Positions 15,092 to 24,305 of a stretch of 64,000 nt of DNA are shown in pieces. Positions within the stretch are counted from its first letter, which is position 1, and each line of letters opens with the position of its first letter. Source of the DNA: Saccharofermentans sp. Its GTDB lineage: Bacteria > Bacillota > Clostridia > Saccharofermentanales > Saccharofermentanaceae. The notes beneath the pieces are model-generated. The model worked only from the letters and a program-made list of their open reading frames with translations. It was not told the DNA's origin and made no database searches. Location: contig JAILMW010000033.1 in the NCBI GenBank assembly GCA_024692235.1, positions 124,001 to 188,000 of the forward strand. Direction: 5' to 3'. A program made the translations under genes and the position numbers.

Positions 15092-17560
15092 ATGAAAGTA
15101 AACAGCAGAAAAGCTTTATCGAAATTAAGCTTCAGATCACTTCGTGCATCAAAAAAGCAGAATATAATAGCGGTCCTTGCGATCATTTTGACGACGGTCC
15201 TCTTTACGACACTCTTTACCGTATTCTTCTCTTTCAGAAGTACTTTACAACTGCAGCAGTGCAAGGAGTACGGTGACAGATCATATGCTTCGGTAGAAGC
15301 GGCAGGCAGCGATGTTGCAGATAAGCTTCGGGAAGTCCCCGATGTTACAAATGTCGGCAGGATGATAATGCTGGGCATGACCGATGACAGGCAGCGCGTC
15401 GCCTGGCTGGATGATACGGCAGCCGGGATGTCATTCTCTACCCCTGAGTCGGGAAGACTTCCCGAGACTTCGGATGAAGTTGTAGTCAGCAGATCTTATC
15501 TGACGAGCATCGGAGGCGGTGATATCGGATCTGAGATCACGATAGATTACGAGACATCAGGACTTGCATCTTCCTGCGAAGTGAGTGAGACATTTACGAT
15601 ATGCGGCATCAGCGGCAATGATTCCAAATGCATCATCGTATCAGAGGATTATGCTACTGATACATTTACATCAATAGGCGAAGATCCCATGATGTTCTCA
15701 TCTGTCTTATTTGATCTTAAGACTCCGTCTGAGGCGAGAGCATATCGTCTTGCGGAAGAAATCGGGGTTGATATTCTTTCCGTCTTCGTGAATCCCGCGT
15801 ATGCTTCGGAGTCTGATCCTCTGGGGGCAGAAGGATATGCTGCCATTGTAGTACTGATGCTCCTTATATTCTTTACGGGATTTCTGATAATCTATAACAT
15901 CTTCCAGATCACCGTCGCTAACAAGGTCAGAGACTACGGCCTTCTTAAGACTATCGGTGTCACATCAAGACAGATTAGAAAGATCGTCAGAAAGCAGTCT
16001 CTTATCCTTTGTCTTATTGGTATTCCTATAGGACTTATCGCGGGATATTTTATCGGAGTATCCATGCTTCCCATGGTGCTCGCACAGACTATATATAAGA
16101 ATATGGAGATCGTCGGCGGCTTTAATGTCTTTGTGTTCCTTGGAGCTGCAGCTGTATCCGTGATCACGGTATTTGTCTCAAGTTCTATCCCCGGACGTAA
16201 GGCTTCACGCGTCTCTCCTATAGAAGCTCTTCGCTATACTGATGTTAAGGTTTCTGTGAAAGACAGAAAGAAGGTAGATGCCGGTATCCGCTCGATGGCT
16301 ATGGCAAATCTAGGACGCAATAAGATCCGTACCGTTCTTGTAGTGCTCTCTATCTCACTGGCTATGGTGCTCTTCGATACTCTCTGTATCTTTGTGGATA
16401 ACATGGATATGAATTCATACATACAGGGCATGGCACCTTCTATGGACTTCACCGTATCTACTCCTGCTTTCTTCACGGGAGATCACAATGAATATCTGAC
16501 TTCTTCCGAGATCGACGAGATAGCATCTCATATCGACAGCAATTACTGTGGTTGCGCTTATACGCCTTGCGGCGGTGACATGACATTCGTAGATGCAGAT
16601 ATTGATTATCCTGCACTGACAGTAGGCGTTGACTGCGACTTGCTGGAAGAGGTGAACGTAGTAGAAGGTAATATCGAGCCAATGTACGAAGATGGCAGCG
16701 ATGCCATTGTCGTAACGGAGGCTTCCGAACTTAATGTAGGAGATAAGATAACGATCACCTACGCAGAGGAATTCCACTATAAGGACCCTGCTACGGGTAC
16801 CATATATGAGACTCCTTACGACGTTCCCGACAGTGTGGATTTTAACACTATCGAATATGTCATCACCGGTGTTGACAGGGAATATACGGTATGTGCCGTT
16901 ACGGATCAGTATCCTTCTTCCTATTCGCCTAAATTCTCGTATGCGGGCAGATCGGTCGAGCTCCTGATGACTTCCGAGCAGATCGCGGATCTTACGGAAG
17001 ATGAATATGAAGTTATGTGCTATTGTGCCAATGCTGTCAGCAGTGAGGCTGCAGATGAGGCCGAAGCTTATCTTCAGGAACTCTGTGAGAACGATCCAGG
17101 CCGTTATGAATACAACAGCCTGGAGACAGTAAGAAAGGATTTTGAACAGTTTACGGGAGCCGTAAAGTACATAGGAGGATTCTTAAGTGCCATTGTAGGC
17201 CTTATCGCGGTATTGAACTTTATAAATGCAGTACTTACGGGAATACTGTCAAGAAAGAGAGAGTTAGCGCTTCTTAAGGCTGTAGGTATGACAGGAAAGC
17301 AGCTTAAGAGAATGCTCATGACGGAAGGTCTGTTCTATGCTTTAATATCCGTCATCGTCTCAATGCCGTTTGCCGCCGTGGTCAATCTGCTCTTCCTGAA
17401 GCTGGACTTCTTCTGGTCATCGCAGACAGCACACATAACGGTGATACCGATACTGTTGCTGCTTCCCGTGCTGGCGCTCATAGGAGCACTGATACCTTAC
17501 GTGATCTACGGCAAGGTAAAGGGTAAGAGTATAGTCGAGGATCTTCGCACAAATGAATAA
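15092..17560 (+). CDS. FtsX-type ABC transporter permease
   Basis: An 822-residue permease made of two FtsX-like halves. The first half has a membrane segment at about 25-48, an extracellular domain (about 50-250) and three segments between 250 and 370. The second repeats the pattern: a segment near 425, a large extracellular domain (about 450-690) and three more up to 810. A conserved LL(K)TIGVTSRQIRKIV block in half one and LLKAVGMTGKQLKRML in half two are the coupling helices to the ATPase. With two extracellular domains it resembles YtrF-like/putative ABC permeases rather than BceB, which has one. It likely exports or detaches an envelope-active compound; substrate unknown. Confidence 0.9.
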   Translation: MKVNSRKALSKLSFRSLRASKKQNIIAVLAIILTTVLFTTLFTVFFSFRSTLQLQQCKEYGDRSYASVEAAGSDVADKLREVPDVTNVGRMIMLGMTDDRQRVAWLDDTAAGMSFSTPESGRLPETSDEVVVSRSYLTSIGGGDIGSEITIDYETSGLASSCEVSETFTICGISGNDSKCIIVSEDYATDTFTSIGEDPMMFSSVLFDLKTPSEARAYRLAEEIGVDILSVFVNPAYASESDPLGAEGYAAIVVLMLLIFFTGFLIIYNIFQITVANKVRDYGLLKTIGVTSRQIRKIVRKQSLILCLIGIPIGLIAGYFIGVSMLPMVLAQTIYKNMEIVGGFNVFVFLGAAAVSVITVFVSSSIPGRKASRVSPIEALRYTDVKVSVKDRKKVDAGIRSMAMANLGRNKIRTVLVVLSISLAMVLFDTLCIFVDNMDMNSYIQGMAPSMDFTVSTPAFFTGDHNEYLTSSEIDEIASHIDSNYCGCAYTPCGGDMTFVDADIDYPALTVGVDCDLLEEVNVVEGNIEPMYEDGSDAIVVTEASELNVGDKITITYAEEFHYKDPATGTIYETPYDVPDSVDFNTIEYVITGVDREYTVCAVTDQYPSSYSPKFSYAGRSVELLMTSEQIADLTEDEYEVMCYCANAVSSEAADEAEAYLQELCENDPGRYEYNSLETVRKDFEQFTGAVKYIGGFLSAIVGLIAVLNFINAVLTGILSRKRELALLKAVGMTGKQLKRMLMTEGLFYALISVIVSMPFAAVVNLLFLKLDFFWSSQTAHITVIPILLLLPVLALIGALIPYVIYGKVKGKSIVEDLRTNE

Positions 17561-17569
17561 AGGATCACT

Positions 17570-17600
17570 GATACCGTCTCTTCGGAGGCGGTATCTTTGT
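17570..17600 (+). terminator. Terminator after the FtsX permease
   Basis: GATACCGTCTC (17570-17580) pairs with GAGGCGGTATC (17585-17595) with one G-T wobble around a TTCG tetraloop, then TTTGTGT. Confidence 0.85.
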
Positions 17601-17650
17601 GTCCCATTATTGGCATTGAAGAGTGCGTGCCGGGGTGATACTCTTATAAA

Positions 17651-17664
17651 CGAACAGATGTTCT
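17651..17664 (+). promoter_or_regulatory. LexA (SOS) box upstream of the Y-family polymerase
   Basis: CGAACAGATGTTCT matches the Gram-positive SOS consensus CGAACRNRYGTTYC at 13 of 14 positions and lies 22 bases before the GTG start of a translesion polymerase, a classic LexA target. Confidence 0.85.
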
Positions 17665-17685
17665 ATTTTGTAAGGAGGGTATTAC

Positions 17686-18954
17686 GTGAGGACGATCCTG
17701 CATTCTGATATGAATAACTGCTATGCGAGCATAGAACTCCTTCACAGGCCGGAGCTTAGAGGCCGTCCTGTTGCCGTGGGAGGTGATCCCGAAGCGCGGC
17801 ACGGAATAGTACTGGCCAAGGACCTTATCGCAAAGAAGGCAGGTGTAAAGACCGGTATGGCACTGTGGCAGGCAAGGGAAGTCTGTCCGGATGTGGTATT
17901 CGTACCTCCCAGGATGGATCTTTATCTTCGCTTCTCAAAGAGGATGCGCGCCATATATGCCGAATATACGGATAAGCAGGAAGCCTTCGGAGTCGACGAG
18001 TCCTGGCTTGATGTGACTGATACCGTTACCGGGAGGAAGGACGGGTATATGATCTCAGAGGAGATAAGGCGACGGGCGAAGGAGGAACTTGGGATAACGG
18101 TAAGCGTAGGAGTCAGCTGGAATAAGATCTTTGCAAAGTTCGGTTCGGACTATAAAAAGCCTGATGCGGTCACCGTTATCGACAGGGAGAATTATAAAGA
18201 TATAGTATGGACAAGTCCCGTGGAGGATATCCTTTATGTAGGAAGATCTACCAGGCGCAAGCTCAATGATATAGGGATCATGACCATAGGGCAGTTAGCC
18301 TTGGCCGACAGAGAATACCTTAAGGATTCCTTGGGAAAGGTAGGTCTTATTCTGTCTGCATTTGCGAGGGGAGAGGATCAGACTCCCGTATTCGGAGAAT
18401 CGTACGAGGCTCCCATAAAGAGCATAGGTAACAGCACTACGACTCCAAGGGACTTAAAGACCAACGAGGATGTGAAGATAATTACCTATCTTCTGGCCGA
18501 GAGCGTATCCGCAAGACTTAGAGAGCATGGTTTTAAATGCCGCGTAGTAGAGATATCAGTCAGAGACAACAGCCTGTATTCTTTTACCCGTCAGATGAGG
18601 ACTGAGTCTCCCACTGATATAACCTCTGAGATAGCATCCTATGCCATGAGGCTCTTTGAGGAGAATTACGACTGGAGCAAGCCCATAAGAAGTGTGGGTG
18701 TACGAGGCTGCGATCTTGTGGATGCTTCTATCCCTGTTCAGTTGAACCTCTTTCTGGATCAGAAGGAGAGAGATAAGCAGCACAATATAGACATGGCTAT
18801 AGATTCGCTTCGCGGGAGATTCGGATTTTACAGTATTCAGCGGGGCATGATGTATATGGATAAGACCTTATCCAAGTTAAATGCAAAGGAGGATCATGTT
18901 ACTTCGCCCAGGGGATACTTTATCGACGGCAATAAGACGGGAATATGCTCGTGA
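17686..18954 (+). CDS. dinB: Y-family translesion DNA polymerase (DinB/Pol IV type)
   Basis: A 422-residue error-prone polymerase that copies past damaged bases. GTG 17686 follows AAGGAGGG. The palm carries the metal Asp in HSDMNNCYASIE (about residue 7), with Tyr at the steric-gate position, and the catalytic pair in GVDESWLDVTD (about 105). Thumb HhH motifs and the little-finger domain follow. Near residue 350 the peptide QLNLF is a clear beta-clamp binding motif, so it is delivered to the replication clamp. A LexA box lies in its promoter, so damage induction is expected. Length is a little above E. coli Pol IV (351), closer to Gram-positive UvrX/DinB proteins. It is followed by pepT without an obvious terminator. 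Confidence 0.93.
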   Translation: MRTILHSDMNNCYASIELLHRPELRGRPVAVGGDPEARHGIVLAKDLIAKKAGVKTGMALWQAREVCPDVVFVPPRMDLYLRFSKRMRAIYAEYTDKQEAFGVDESWLDVTDTVTGRKDGYMISEEIRRRAKEELGITVSVGVSWNKIFAKFGSDYKKPDAVTVIDRENYKDIVWTSPVEDILYVGRSTRRKLNDIGIMTIGQLALADREYLKDSLGKVGLILSAFARGEDQTPVFGESYEAPIKSIGNSTTTPRDLKTNEDVKIITYLLAESVSARLREHGFKCRVVEISVRDNSLYSFTRQMRTESPTDITSEIASYAMRLFEENYDWSKPIRSVGVRGCDLVDASIPVQLNLFLDQKERDKQHNIDMAIDSLRGRFGFYSIQRGMMYMDKTLSKLNAKEDHVTSPRGYFIDGNKTGICS

Positions 18955-18981
18955 TATAATCTTTATGCGAGGTGTATGACA

Positions 18982-20202
18982 ATGAATACTACTGAAAAGT
19001 TCTTAAGATATATAAGTATGGATACAACATCTTCCGAGGATAGCGGAGAGCATCCGAGTACCGAGGGACAGTTCGAGCTTGCCAAGTCGCTCGTGATGGA
19101 ACTTCTTAAGATGGGTATACCGAGAGAGGATCTGTTCTTTGACGAGGAGCACTGCTATATATACGCGAAGATAAGATCCAATACGGCGAGAGATATTCCG
19201 GCTATAGGATTTATCGCACATATGGATACATCACCCGAAGCTTCGGGTAAAGATGTCAGAGCCCAGTTCGTATTCGATTATGAAGGCGACGATATCGAAC
19301 TCAAGGCTGGTAATGTCCTAAGCCCCGATATATTCCCGGAACTTTTGCTCTACAAGGGTAAGACGCTGATAACGACCGACGGTACTACCCTCCTTGGAGC
19401 TGATGATAAGGCAGGTATAGCAGAGATAATGGCTATGGCCGATCATCTTCTTGAGAATCCCGACATAGAGCATGGTGATATCTGCATAGCATTTACTCCC
19501 GATGAGGAGATAGGAGAAGGTACCGAATTCTTTGATGTAGAGAAGTTCGGTGCTGACTTCGCATATACCGTAGACGGCGGAGCCTTGGGAGAGATCTCTT
19601 ATGAGAACTTCAATGCCGCATCAGCGTCTATTGATATCAAGGGGTGTAATGTACATCCGGGTGAAGCCAAGGATAAGATGGTAAGTGCCATAAGGATCGC
19701 CATGAAGATCGATTCTCTTATACCGGATAGTGAGAGACCTGAGACCACGTGTGACAGGGAAGGATTCTTCCACCTGTGCAATGTGAGCGGCGATGTATCG
19801 TCAGCTTCCCTGAAGTACATAATAAGAGATCACTCCATGGAGAAGTTCGAAGAGAAGAAGCAAAGGATCAAGGATATCTGTGACAAAATCTCATCCGAAT
19901 GCCCCGGTTGTCACATAGAGTGCGATATAAATGATACTTACTACAATATGTATGAGAAGATCTGCCCTGATAACATGTACATTGTAGACAGAGCGATGTC
20001 GGCAATGAAGGCACTTGATATCGAACCTCAAGTGCTTCCGGTACGAGGCGGAACGGATGGCGCCATGCTGTCGTTTAAAGGACTTCCGTGTCCTAATATC
20101 TGTGCCGGAGGCCATAATTTCCACGGAGTATATGAATATATCTGCGTGGAATCCATGGACAAGATAGCAGAGCTTCTGGTAAAGATTGCGACCGACGATT
20201 GA
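18982..20202 (+). CDS. pepT: Peptidase T (tripeptide aminopeptidase)
   Basis: A 406-residue M20B metallopeptidase that removes the N-terminal residue of tripeptides in the cytoplasm. ATG 18982 is preferred over 18976, which lies only one base from the GAGGTG site. Zinc ligands are visible: His in IAHMDTSP (near 77), Asp in LGADDKAG (about 139), the Glu pair in TPDEEIGEG (about 173), Asp in YTVDGG (near 196) and His in GHNFHG (near 379). The lid domain lies between about 205 and 310. It sits just after dinB, possibly by read-through, but has no functional link to it. Confidence 0.95.
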   Translation: MNTTEKFLRYISMDTTSSEDSGEHPSTEGQFELAKSLVMELLKMGIPREDLFFDEEHCYIYAKIRSNTARDIPAIGFIAHMDTSPEASGKDVRAQFVFDYEGDDIELKAGNVLSPDIFPELLLYKGKTLITTDGTTLLGADDKAGIAEIMAMADHLLENPDIEHGDICIAFTPDEEIGEGTEFFDVEKFGADFAYTVDGGALGEISYENFNAASASIDIKGCNVHPGEAKDKMVSAIRIAMKIDSLIPDSERPETTCDREGFFHLCNVSGDVSSASLKYIIRDHSMEKFEEKKQRIKDICDKISSECPGCHIECDINDTYYNMYEKICPDNMYIVDRAMSAMKALDIEPQVLPVRGGTDGAMLSFKGLPCPNICAGGHNFHGVYEYICVESMDKIAELLVKIATDD

Positions 20203-20288
20203 TAATATCAAATTTACCGTTCATTTACACTGTATCGTACACATTATTGTAAAATAGCGTTGTAGGGGACAGATAAGGAGGGGTATAG

Positions 20289-21011
20289 ATGGATAGATTT
20301 GCAAAAGAATACTTTAAGTCAATGAAGAAAAACCAGGACAGGAACAAGACGATAGCGATCCTCGCTCTTGTTCTGTTGATCCTTTTTATGCCTGTATTGT
20401 TTCTTCTTCTTGACGGACCGAAGAAGATCGCAGAGATACGTGCTTCGAAGAATACTATCGACATCGACAGTGAGAGCATCATGAATGAGTTAAATCAAGG
20501 TGTGAGCGATGTTGTAGGTTCTGAGGCAGAGCCGTCACTTGCGGGCAGCGATACAATGATCGAGGACGTGATAAGGATCAGTGAGCTTCAGACGCTGGAG
20601 TACAGCTATGATGCGATCTGCAGGGTGGATGATAACGGTGAGACCGTATACTATATCGCATATGAATCTACCGTATACCTGGGTATCGATACTTCGCAAA
20701 TCGGGTTTGCTTACGGAGATGACGGGAATAAAGTCATAACGATAATCCTTCCTCCCGTAGAGGTACTTGATACCAATGTGGATGCGGGAAGCTTCGACTA
20801 TATATTCATAGATCCGAACTATAATAATTCCGCAGCTTCCGTGACGGCACAGCAGTTCTGTGAAGCGGATGTTGAAGATAAGATCTCAGAGGATGAGACG
20901 ATGTATACGAGCGCAAGGGATAATACCGAAGCAGAGATAAGAGCTCTTACGGAGCCTTTGGTAGAACAGTTCTATCCTGACTATGAACTCGTTATCGTAT
21001 GGGGGAGCTGA
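20289..21011 (+). CDS. DUF4230 membrane-anchored protein
   Basis: A 240-residue protein with a basic N-terminus, one membrane anchor (about 23-42) and an extracellular domain matching DUF4230: ISELQTLEYSYDAIC, then YESTVYLGIDTSQIGFAY and ITIILPPVEVLDTNVD, ending in helices (ARDNTEAEIRALTEPLVEQFYP). DUF4230 proteins are widespread in Firmicutes and have no assigned function. A GGAGGGG site precedes ATG 20289. The next gene is a paralogue four bases downstream with a lipoprotein signal instead of a membrane helix. Confidence 0.8.
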   Translation: MDRFAKEYFKSMKKNQDRNKTIAILALVLLILFMPVLFLLLDGPKKIAEIRASKNTIDIDSESIMNELNQGVSDVVGSEAEPSLAGSDTMIEDVIRISELQTLEYSYDAICRVDDNGETVYYIAYESTVYLGIDTSQIGFAYGDDGNKVITIILPPVEVLDTNVDAGSFDYIFIDPNYNNSAASVTAQQFCEADVEDKISEDETMYTSARDNTEAEIRALTEPLVEQFYPDYELVIVWGS

Positions 21012-21014
21012 TAT

Positions 21015-21716
21015 ATGAAGAAGATCATCGCATTGATAATAACTCTTGCCTTAGCGACCAATATCTGCTGCGCCTGCGGCAAGAAAAAAGATCAGAAGAG
21101 TGATATAAGACTTGAGACAAAGATGTCCGAATCAGCGGAAGTTACAGTGGTCGATGCCACGGAACCCGACTTCTCAGCCGAGGAATGGGCCGCTATGCAT
21201 CCTCAGGAGATCCAAATAAGGAACATCTGTGAGCTTGCGACTATGGAAGTGTATTTCCATAGCGTGGCCAAGGCGGTAAAACCTGCATCATCCGGTGTGT
21301 CAGGTTGGGGACAGGCAGAGAGAAGGTTCTGGTTCGAGTATAGCGGATATGCAAGGATCGGCATCGATATGAGCCGTGTCGAGATCACGATTACGGAAGA
21401 TACCGTGACTATCCTGATCCCTCATGCGTCGATAATCGGAGGGATAAATATCGACTCATCATCTTATAGTTATGATTCGGTGATAATAGAACCCGATAAC
21501 AGCAACTTCTATAACTCTAACAGCATTACGGCAAGTGATGTAACTGCGGCAGTAGCAAGTGCCAATGAAGCTACTACGGAGGAGATAAGCTCTGACAGTG
21601 CTCTTATGATGAGGGCAGAGAACAGGGCTGTGGAACTTATAAGGAAATATATAGAGCAGATCTCCGAATATTCTCATGTCGATTACGACTTTGAATGGGG
21701 ATATATTGATGACTGA
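21015..21716 (+). CDS. DUF4230 lipoprotein, paralogue of the upstream gene
   Basis: A 233-residue protein with a lipoprotein signal peptide (MKKIIALIITLALAT and a Cys-rich lipobox around ICCAC, lipidation probably at Cys21). The mature part repeats the order of the DUF4230 domain upstream: IRNICELATMEVYFHSVAK, YSGYARIGIDMSRVEITI, VTILIPHASIIGGINID, then a helical end. Start ATG 21015 follows GGGGGAG. The pair is translated together (three bases apart). Its stop lies only 24 bases from the end of the convergent HAD gene, with no clear hairpin between them. Function unknown; a heteromeric surface complex of the two would be a natural guess. Confidence 0.78.
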   Translation: MKKIIALIITLALATNICCACGKKKDQKSDIRLETKMSESAEVTVVDATEPDFSAEEWAAMHPQEIQIRNICELATMEVYFHSVAKAVKPASSGVSGWGQAERRFWFEYSGYARIGIDMSRVEITITEDTVTILIPHASIIGGINIDSSSYSYDSVIIEPDNSNFYNSNSITASDVTAAVASANEATTEEISSDSALMMRAENRAVELIRKYIEQISEYSHVDYDFEWGYIDD

Positions 21717-21740
21717 TAGCAACAAGAGCCGCTTATTCTT

Positions 21741-22385
21741 TTATGAGAACATATCCTTAAGTTCAGTAAAACTGTTGATGGCTTTGTAGGGGGATAGGAC
21801 TTCTCCGAATCCGTATCTGCAGAAGATGAACCTGATCCCTGCGATGGTACATGCTTCAAAGTCTCCCATCGTATCTCCTACATAATACGTATCTTCGGGA
21901 CTCATGTTGTATCTTTCCATCAATGCCTTTATGGTCTCTCCCTTTGGCGTTCCTGTATCGCCGAAGCAAAGATGATCATTTATGATGTCCCCGGTTCCTG
22001 ATTTGTCAGTAAAAAGTTCCGGATATCCTTTCTGGCAGTTACTGACTATGTAAAGATCGTTATCTTCAGAGAGATCTCTTAATGTAGCCTTTACGCCGGG
22101 AAAGATGATGCTGTCCGCGACTTCATGAGTGATCGAATGAAGCCTTGTATGTTCATATCTGCAGCAAAGGTCTATAAGTGTCTTTTTGTCTTCCGAAGAA
22201 GGAACGTCCGTGAAGATATCTTCGGCGATAACGTCCATAGTCTTGCCGAACTCCTTCTTAAGAAGGTCAGCGGTGATAACAGCTTTGGTCTTGCCGTAGG
22301 CGTTTGCGGCTTCCTGCCATGCTACGGCAACTATCTCCGTGGTGTTCCAGAGTGTGCCGTCAATGTCGAATATAAGATTACACAT
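21741..22385 (-). CDS. HAD-superfamily phosphatase (phosphoglycolate phosphatase-like)
   Basis: A 214-residue HAD hydrolase. The start is placed at ATG 22385 (MCNLIFDIDGTLWNT), because the longer frame reaching 22613 would add 76 non-conserved residues running through the divergent promoter and the start of the kinase gene. Motif I is FDIDGTLWNT (nucleophile Asp8), motif II VSNCQ, motif III the Lys in TPKGETIK and motif IV YVGDTMGDFEA. The cap is a small helical C1 domain as in Gph/PgmB-type enzymes. It cleaves small phosphate esters in the cytoplasm; substrate unknown. Confidence 0.88.
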   Translation of the reverse strand: MCNLIFDIDGTLWNTTEIVAVAWQEAANAYGKTKAVITADLLKKEFGKTMDVIAEDIFTDVPSSEDKKTLIDLCCRYEHTRLHSITHEVADSIIFPGVKATLRDLSEDNDLYIVSNCQKGYPELFTDKSGTGDIINDHLCFGDTGTPKGETIKALMERYNMSPEDTYYVGDTMGDFEACTIAGIRFIFCRYGFGEVLSPYKAINSFTELKDMFS

Positions 22386-22463
22386 GCCCAAGATTTTAAC
22401 ATAAAGGTCAAGGTTAAATAAGTTGCATTTCGAGAAAAGGCGGCGTGGGTTATAATAGTAAGC

Positions 22464-24305
22464 ATGATCATCCGCAAGAAGACAATCGAGAAGAGATTCA
22501 TGGGTTATCTCAATAACCTGAGCCTCAGGAAGAAGTTGTGGCTCCTTTATACATGTTGCGTAATCATACCTCTTGTTCTTACGGACGGACTCATAGCTGC
22601 AGTCTTTATCCACGATGCCAAGAAGGAGATGGAGAAGAATATGGAGATGGCTGTCTTCAATGCTTCTCTTGATTTCCGTAATGCATTTACGCCTGCAGAT
22701 AATCTTTCTAACAGTATCTATATAGATGAGGACCTGAACTATTTCCTGGAGAGGCGCTTTTCAGCCAACAGCGATTTCTATACAGAATCCAGAAGTGCAT
22801 ACCAAAGAGCGGGTTACAGTACGCTCCTGTCAGCAGGTAATGGAATAATAGGAGTTGCGCTCTGCGCGGATAATAACTCTATCGTAAGTGCCGGAACATA
22901 CTGGAGCATTGACAGGATCAGGGATACACAGTGGTATACGGATTTTGAGAACAACGGCAGGGTCAATGCCCTCTATTTTTATTTTGTAGAGGGTGAGGAT
23001 AATCTTCCCACGGGTACGAATTCCAGAAGGATCTCTATCGTAAGAGAGCTCGATCACTTCGGCGAGCTTCCCAGCGAGAAGGTGCTAAGGATAGATATCG
23101 ACTATGCGAAGATCTCAGAGGAATTCTCCGTAAGCAGATACGGTTCTGATATCTATATATGTGACGGAGACATCATAGTTATATCTACTAAAGATAAGCC
23201 CAACTATTTCCAGTCTTTTAAGAGAGTCAATACCATCGACAGGAAGAGCATAGGCTACGTAGGACACATGAACTATCTCGGTAAGGAATATACGATATAT
23301 GTCGAGAAGCCTTCCGAGAACTACTTTCTGTCAACTATAAGGTCCCATGCTTTCCTCTTTATGGTGCTCGTTACTATCAATATCATATTGCCTCTGATAT
23401 TGGTCAACCTCATAAACAGTTCCTTTACCAACAGGCTTCAGAAATTAAGCTATGTATTTGACTCGGCTCAGAGAGATAAGGTAGGTCTTCAGGAAGTTGA
23501 CAGCATACAGGGCAACGACGAGATCGGTCAGCTAACGGCAGGTTACAATAACCTGGTACGTCGTAACAGACAGCTCATAAAGACCATTTATGAGGACAGG
23601 ATCGTTCACCAGAAGGTCGAGATCGAGAAGCAGCAGGCAGAACTTCTGTCTATGAGAATGCAGATCAACCCTCACTTTATCTTTAATGTTCTTGAGAACC
23701 TGAGGATGAACTGCATAGTCAAGGGAGAGAACGAGACTGCATCCATGATCGAGAGACTTGCTGCGCTGGAGCGTGAAAGTGTTGACTGGAAGACTGATAT
23801 CATACCGCTTTCCAAGGAGCTTGAATTCATAAGGAACTACTTAAAGCTTCAGGCTATGAGGTATGGAGACAGATTTTCTTTCTCAATCAATGCGGAACCT
23901 GAAGCTCTTAAGGCATATATCCCCAAGCTGACGCTGACTACATTCGTAGAGAATTCCTGTGTCCACGGAGTAGAGAGGAAAAGTTCCAATGCGATGATCC
24001 TGGTCGACTGCTCCGTAAAGGACGGTAAGCTCATAATGGAAGTCGAGGATACCGGTGCCGGCATGAGCCCTGCTTCCTGTGCAGTCCTTGAAGCAAAGAT
24101 GAGAAGAGCTTCCTTCTCGGAACTTCAAAGATCCAGTCAGCATATCGGTATGATCAATTCGTGTCTTCGAATCAAGATGATAGCAGGAGAGGAGAATGCT
24201 AAGTTTACCTTTGAAGGCGAGGAGAACGTCGGCGTATATTTACGTATAGAAATGCCCGTAATAAGTGAATCTGATGTGGAAGGAGAAAGCAAAGAGGATG
24301 CTTAA
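22464..24305 (+). CDS. yesM: YesM-type sensor histidine kinase
   Basis: A 613-residue membrane kinase. Two membrane segments (about 27-50 and 288-312) enclose an extracellular Cache-like sensor domain. A HAMP region (about 315-370) leads into the His_kinase domain, with the phospho-acceptor His in INPHFIFNVLENLRM (about residue 403), and a HATPase domain with VENSCVHGVE (N box) and VEDTGAGMSP. TATAAT at 22451-22456 lies only seven bases before ATG 22464, so this start would be nearly leaderless; ATG 22500 is a possible alternative. The gene is paired with yesN, overlapping it by eight bases, and sits upstream of a sugar transporter, the common arrangement for oligosaccharide sensing. Confidence 0.9.
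   Translation: MIIRKKTIEKRFMGYLNNLSLRKKLWLLYTCCVIIPLVLTDGLIAAVFIHDAKKEMEKNMEMAVFNASLDFRNAFTPADNLSNSIYIDEDLNYFLERRFSANSDFYTESRSAYQRAGYSTLLSAGNGIIGVALCADNNSIVSAGTYWSIDRIRDTQWYTDFENNGRVNALYFYFVEGEDNLPTGTNSRRISIVRELDHFGELPSEKVLRIDIDYAKISEEFSVSRYGSDIYICDGDIIVISTKDKPNYFQSFKRVNTIDRKSIGYVGHMNYLGKEYTIYVEKPSENYFLSTIRSHAFLFMVLVTINIILPLILVNLINSSFTNRLQKLSYVFDSAQRDKVGLQEVDSIQGNDEIGQLTAGYNNLVRRNRQLIKTIYEDRIVHQKVEIEKQQAELLSMRMQINPHFIFNVLENLRMNCIVKGENETASMIERLAALERESVDWKTDIIPLSKELEFIRNYLKLQAMRYGDRFSFSINAEPEALKAYIPKLTLTTFVENSCVHGVERKSSNAMILVDCSVKDGKLIMEVEDTGAGMSPASCAVLEAKMRRASFSELQRSSQHIGMINSCLRIKMIAGEENAKFTFEGEENVGVYLRIEMPVISESDVEGESKEDA

Noticed and set aside
22386..22613. N-terminal extension of the HAD phosphatase
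   Set aside because: The first 76 residues are not conserved-looking and overlap the divergent promoter and kinase gene; MCNLIFDIDGT is the natural start.
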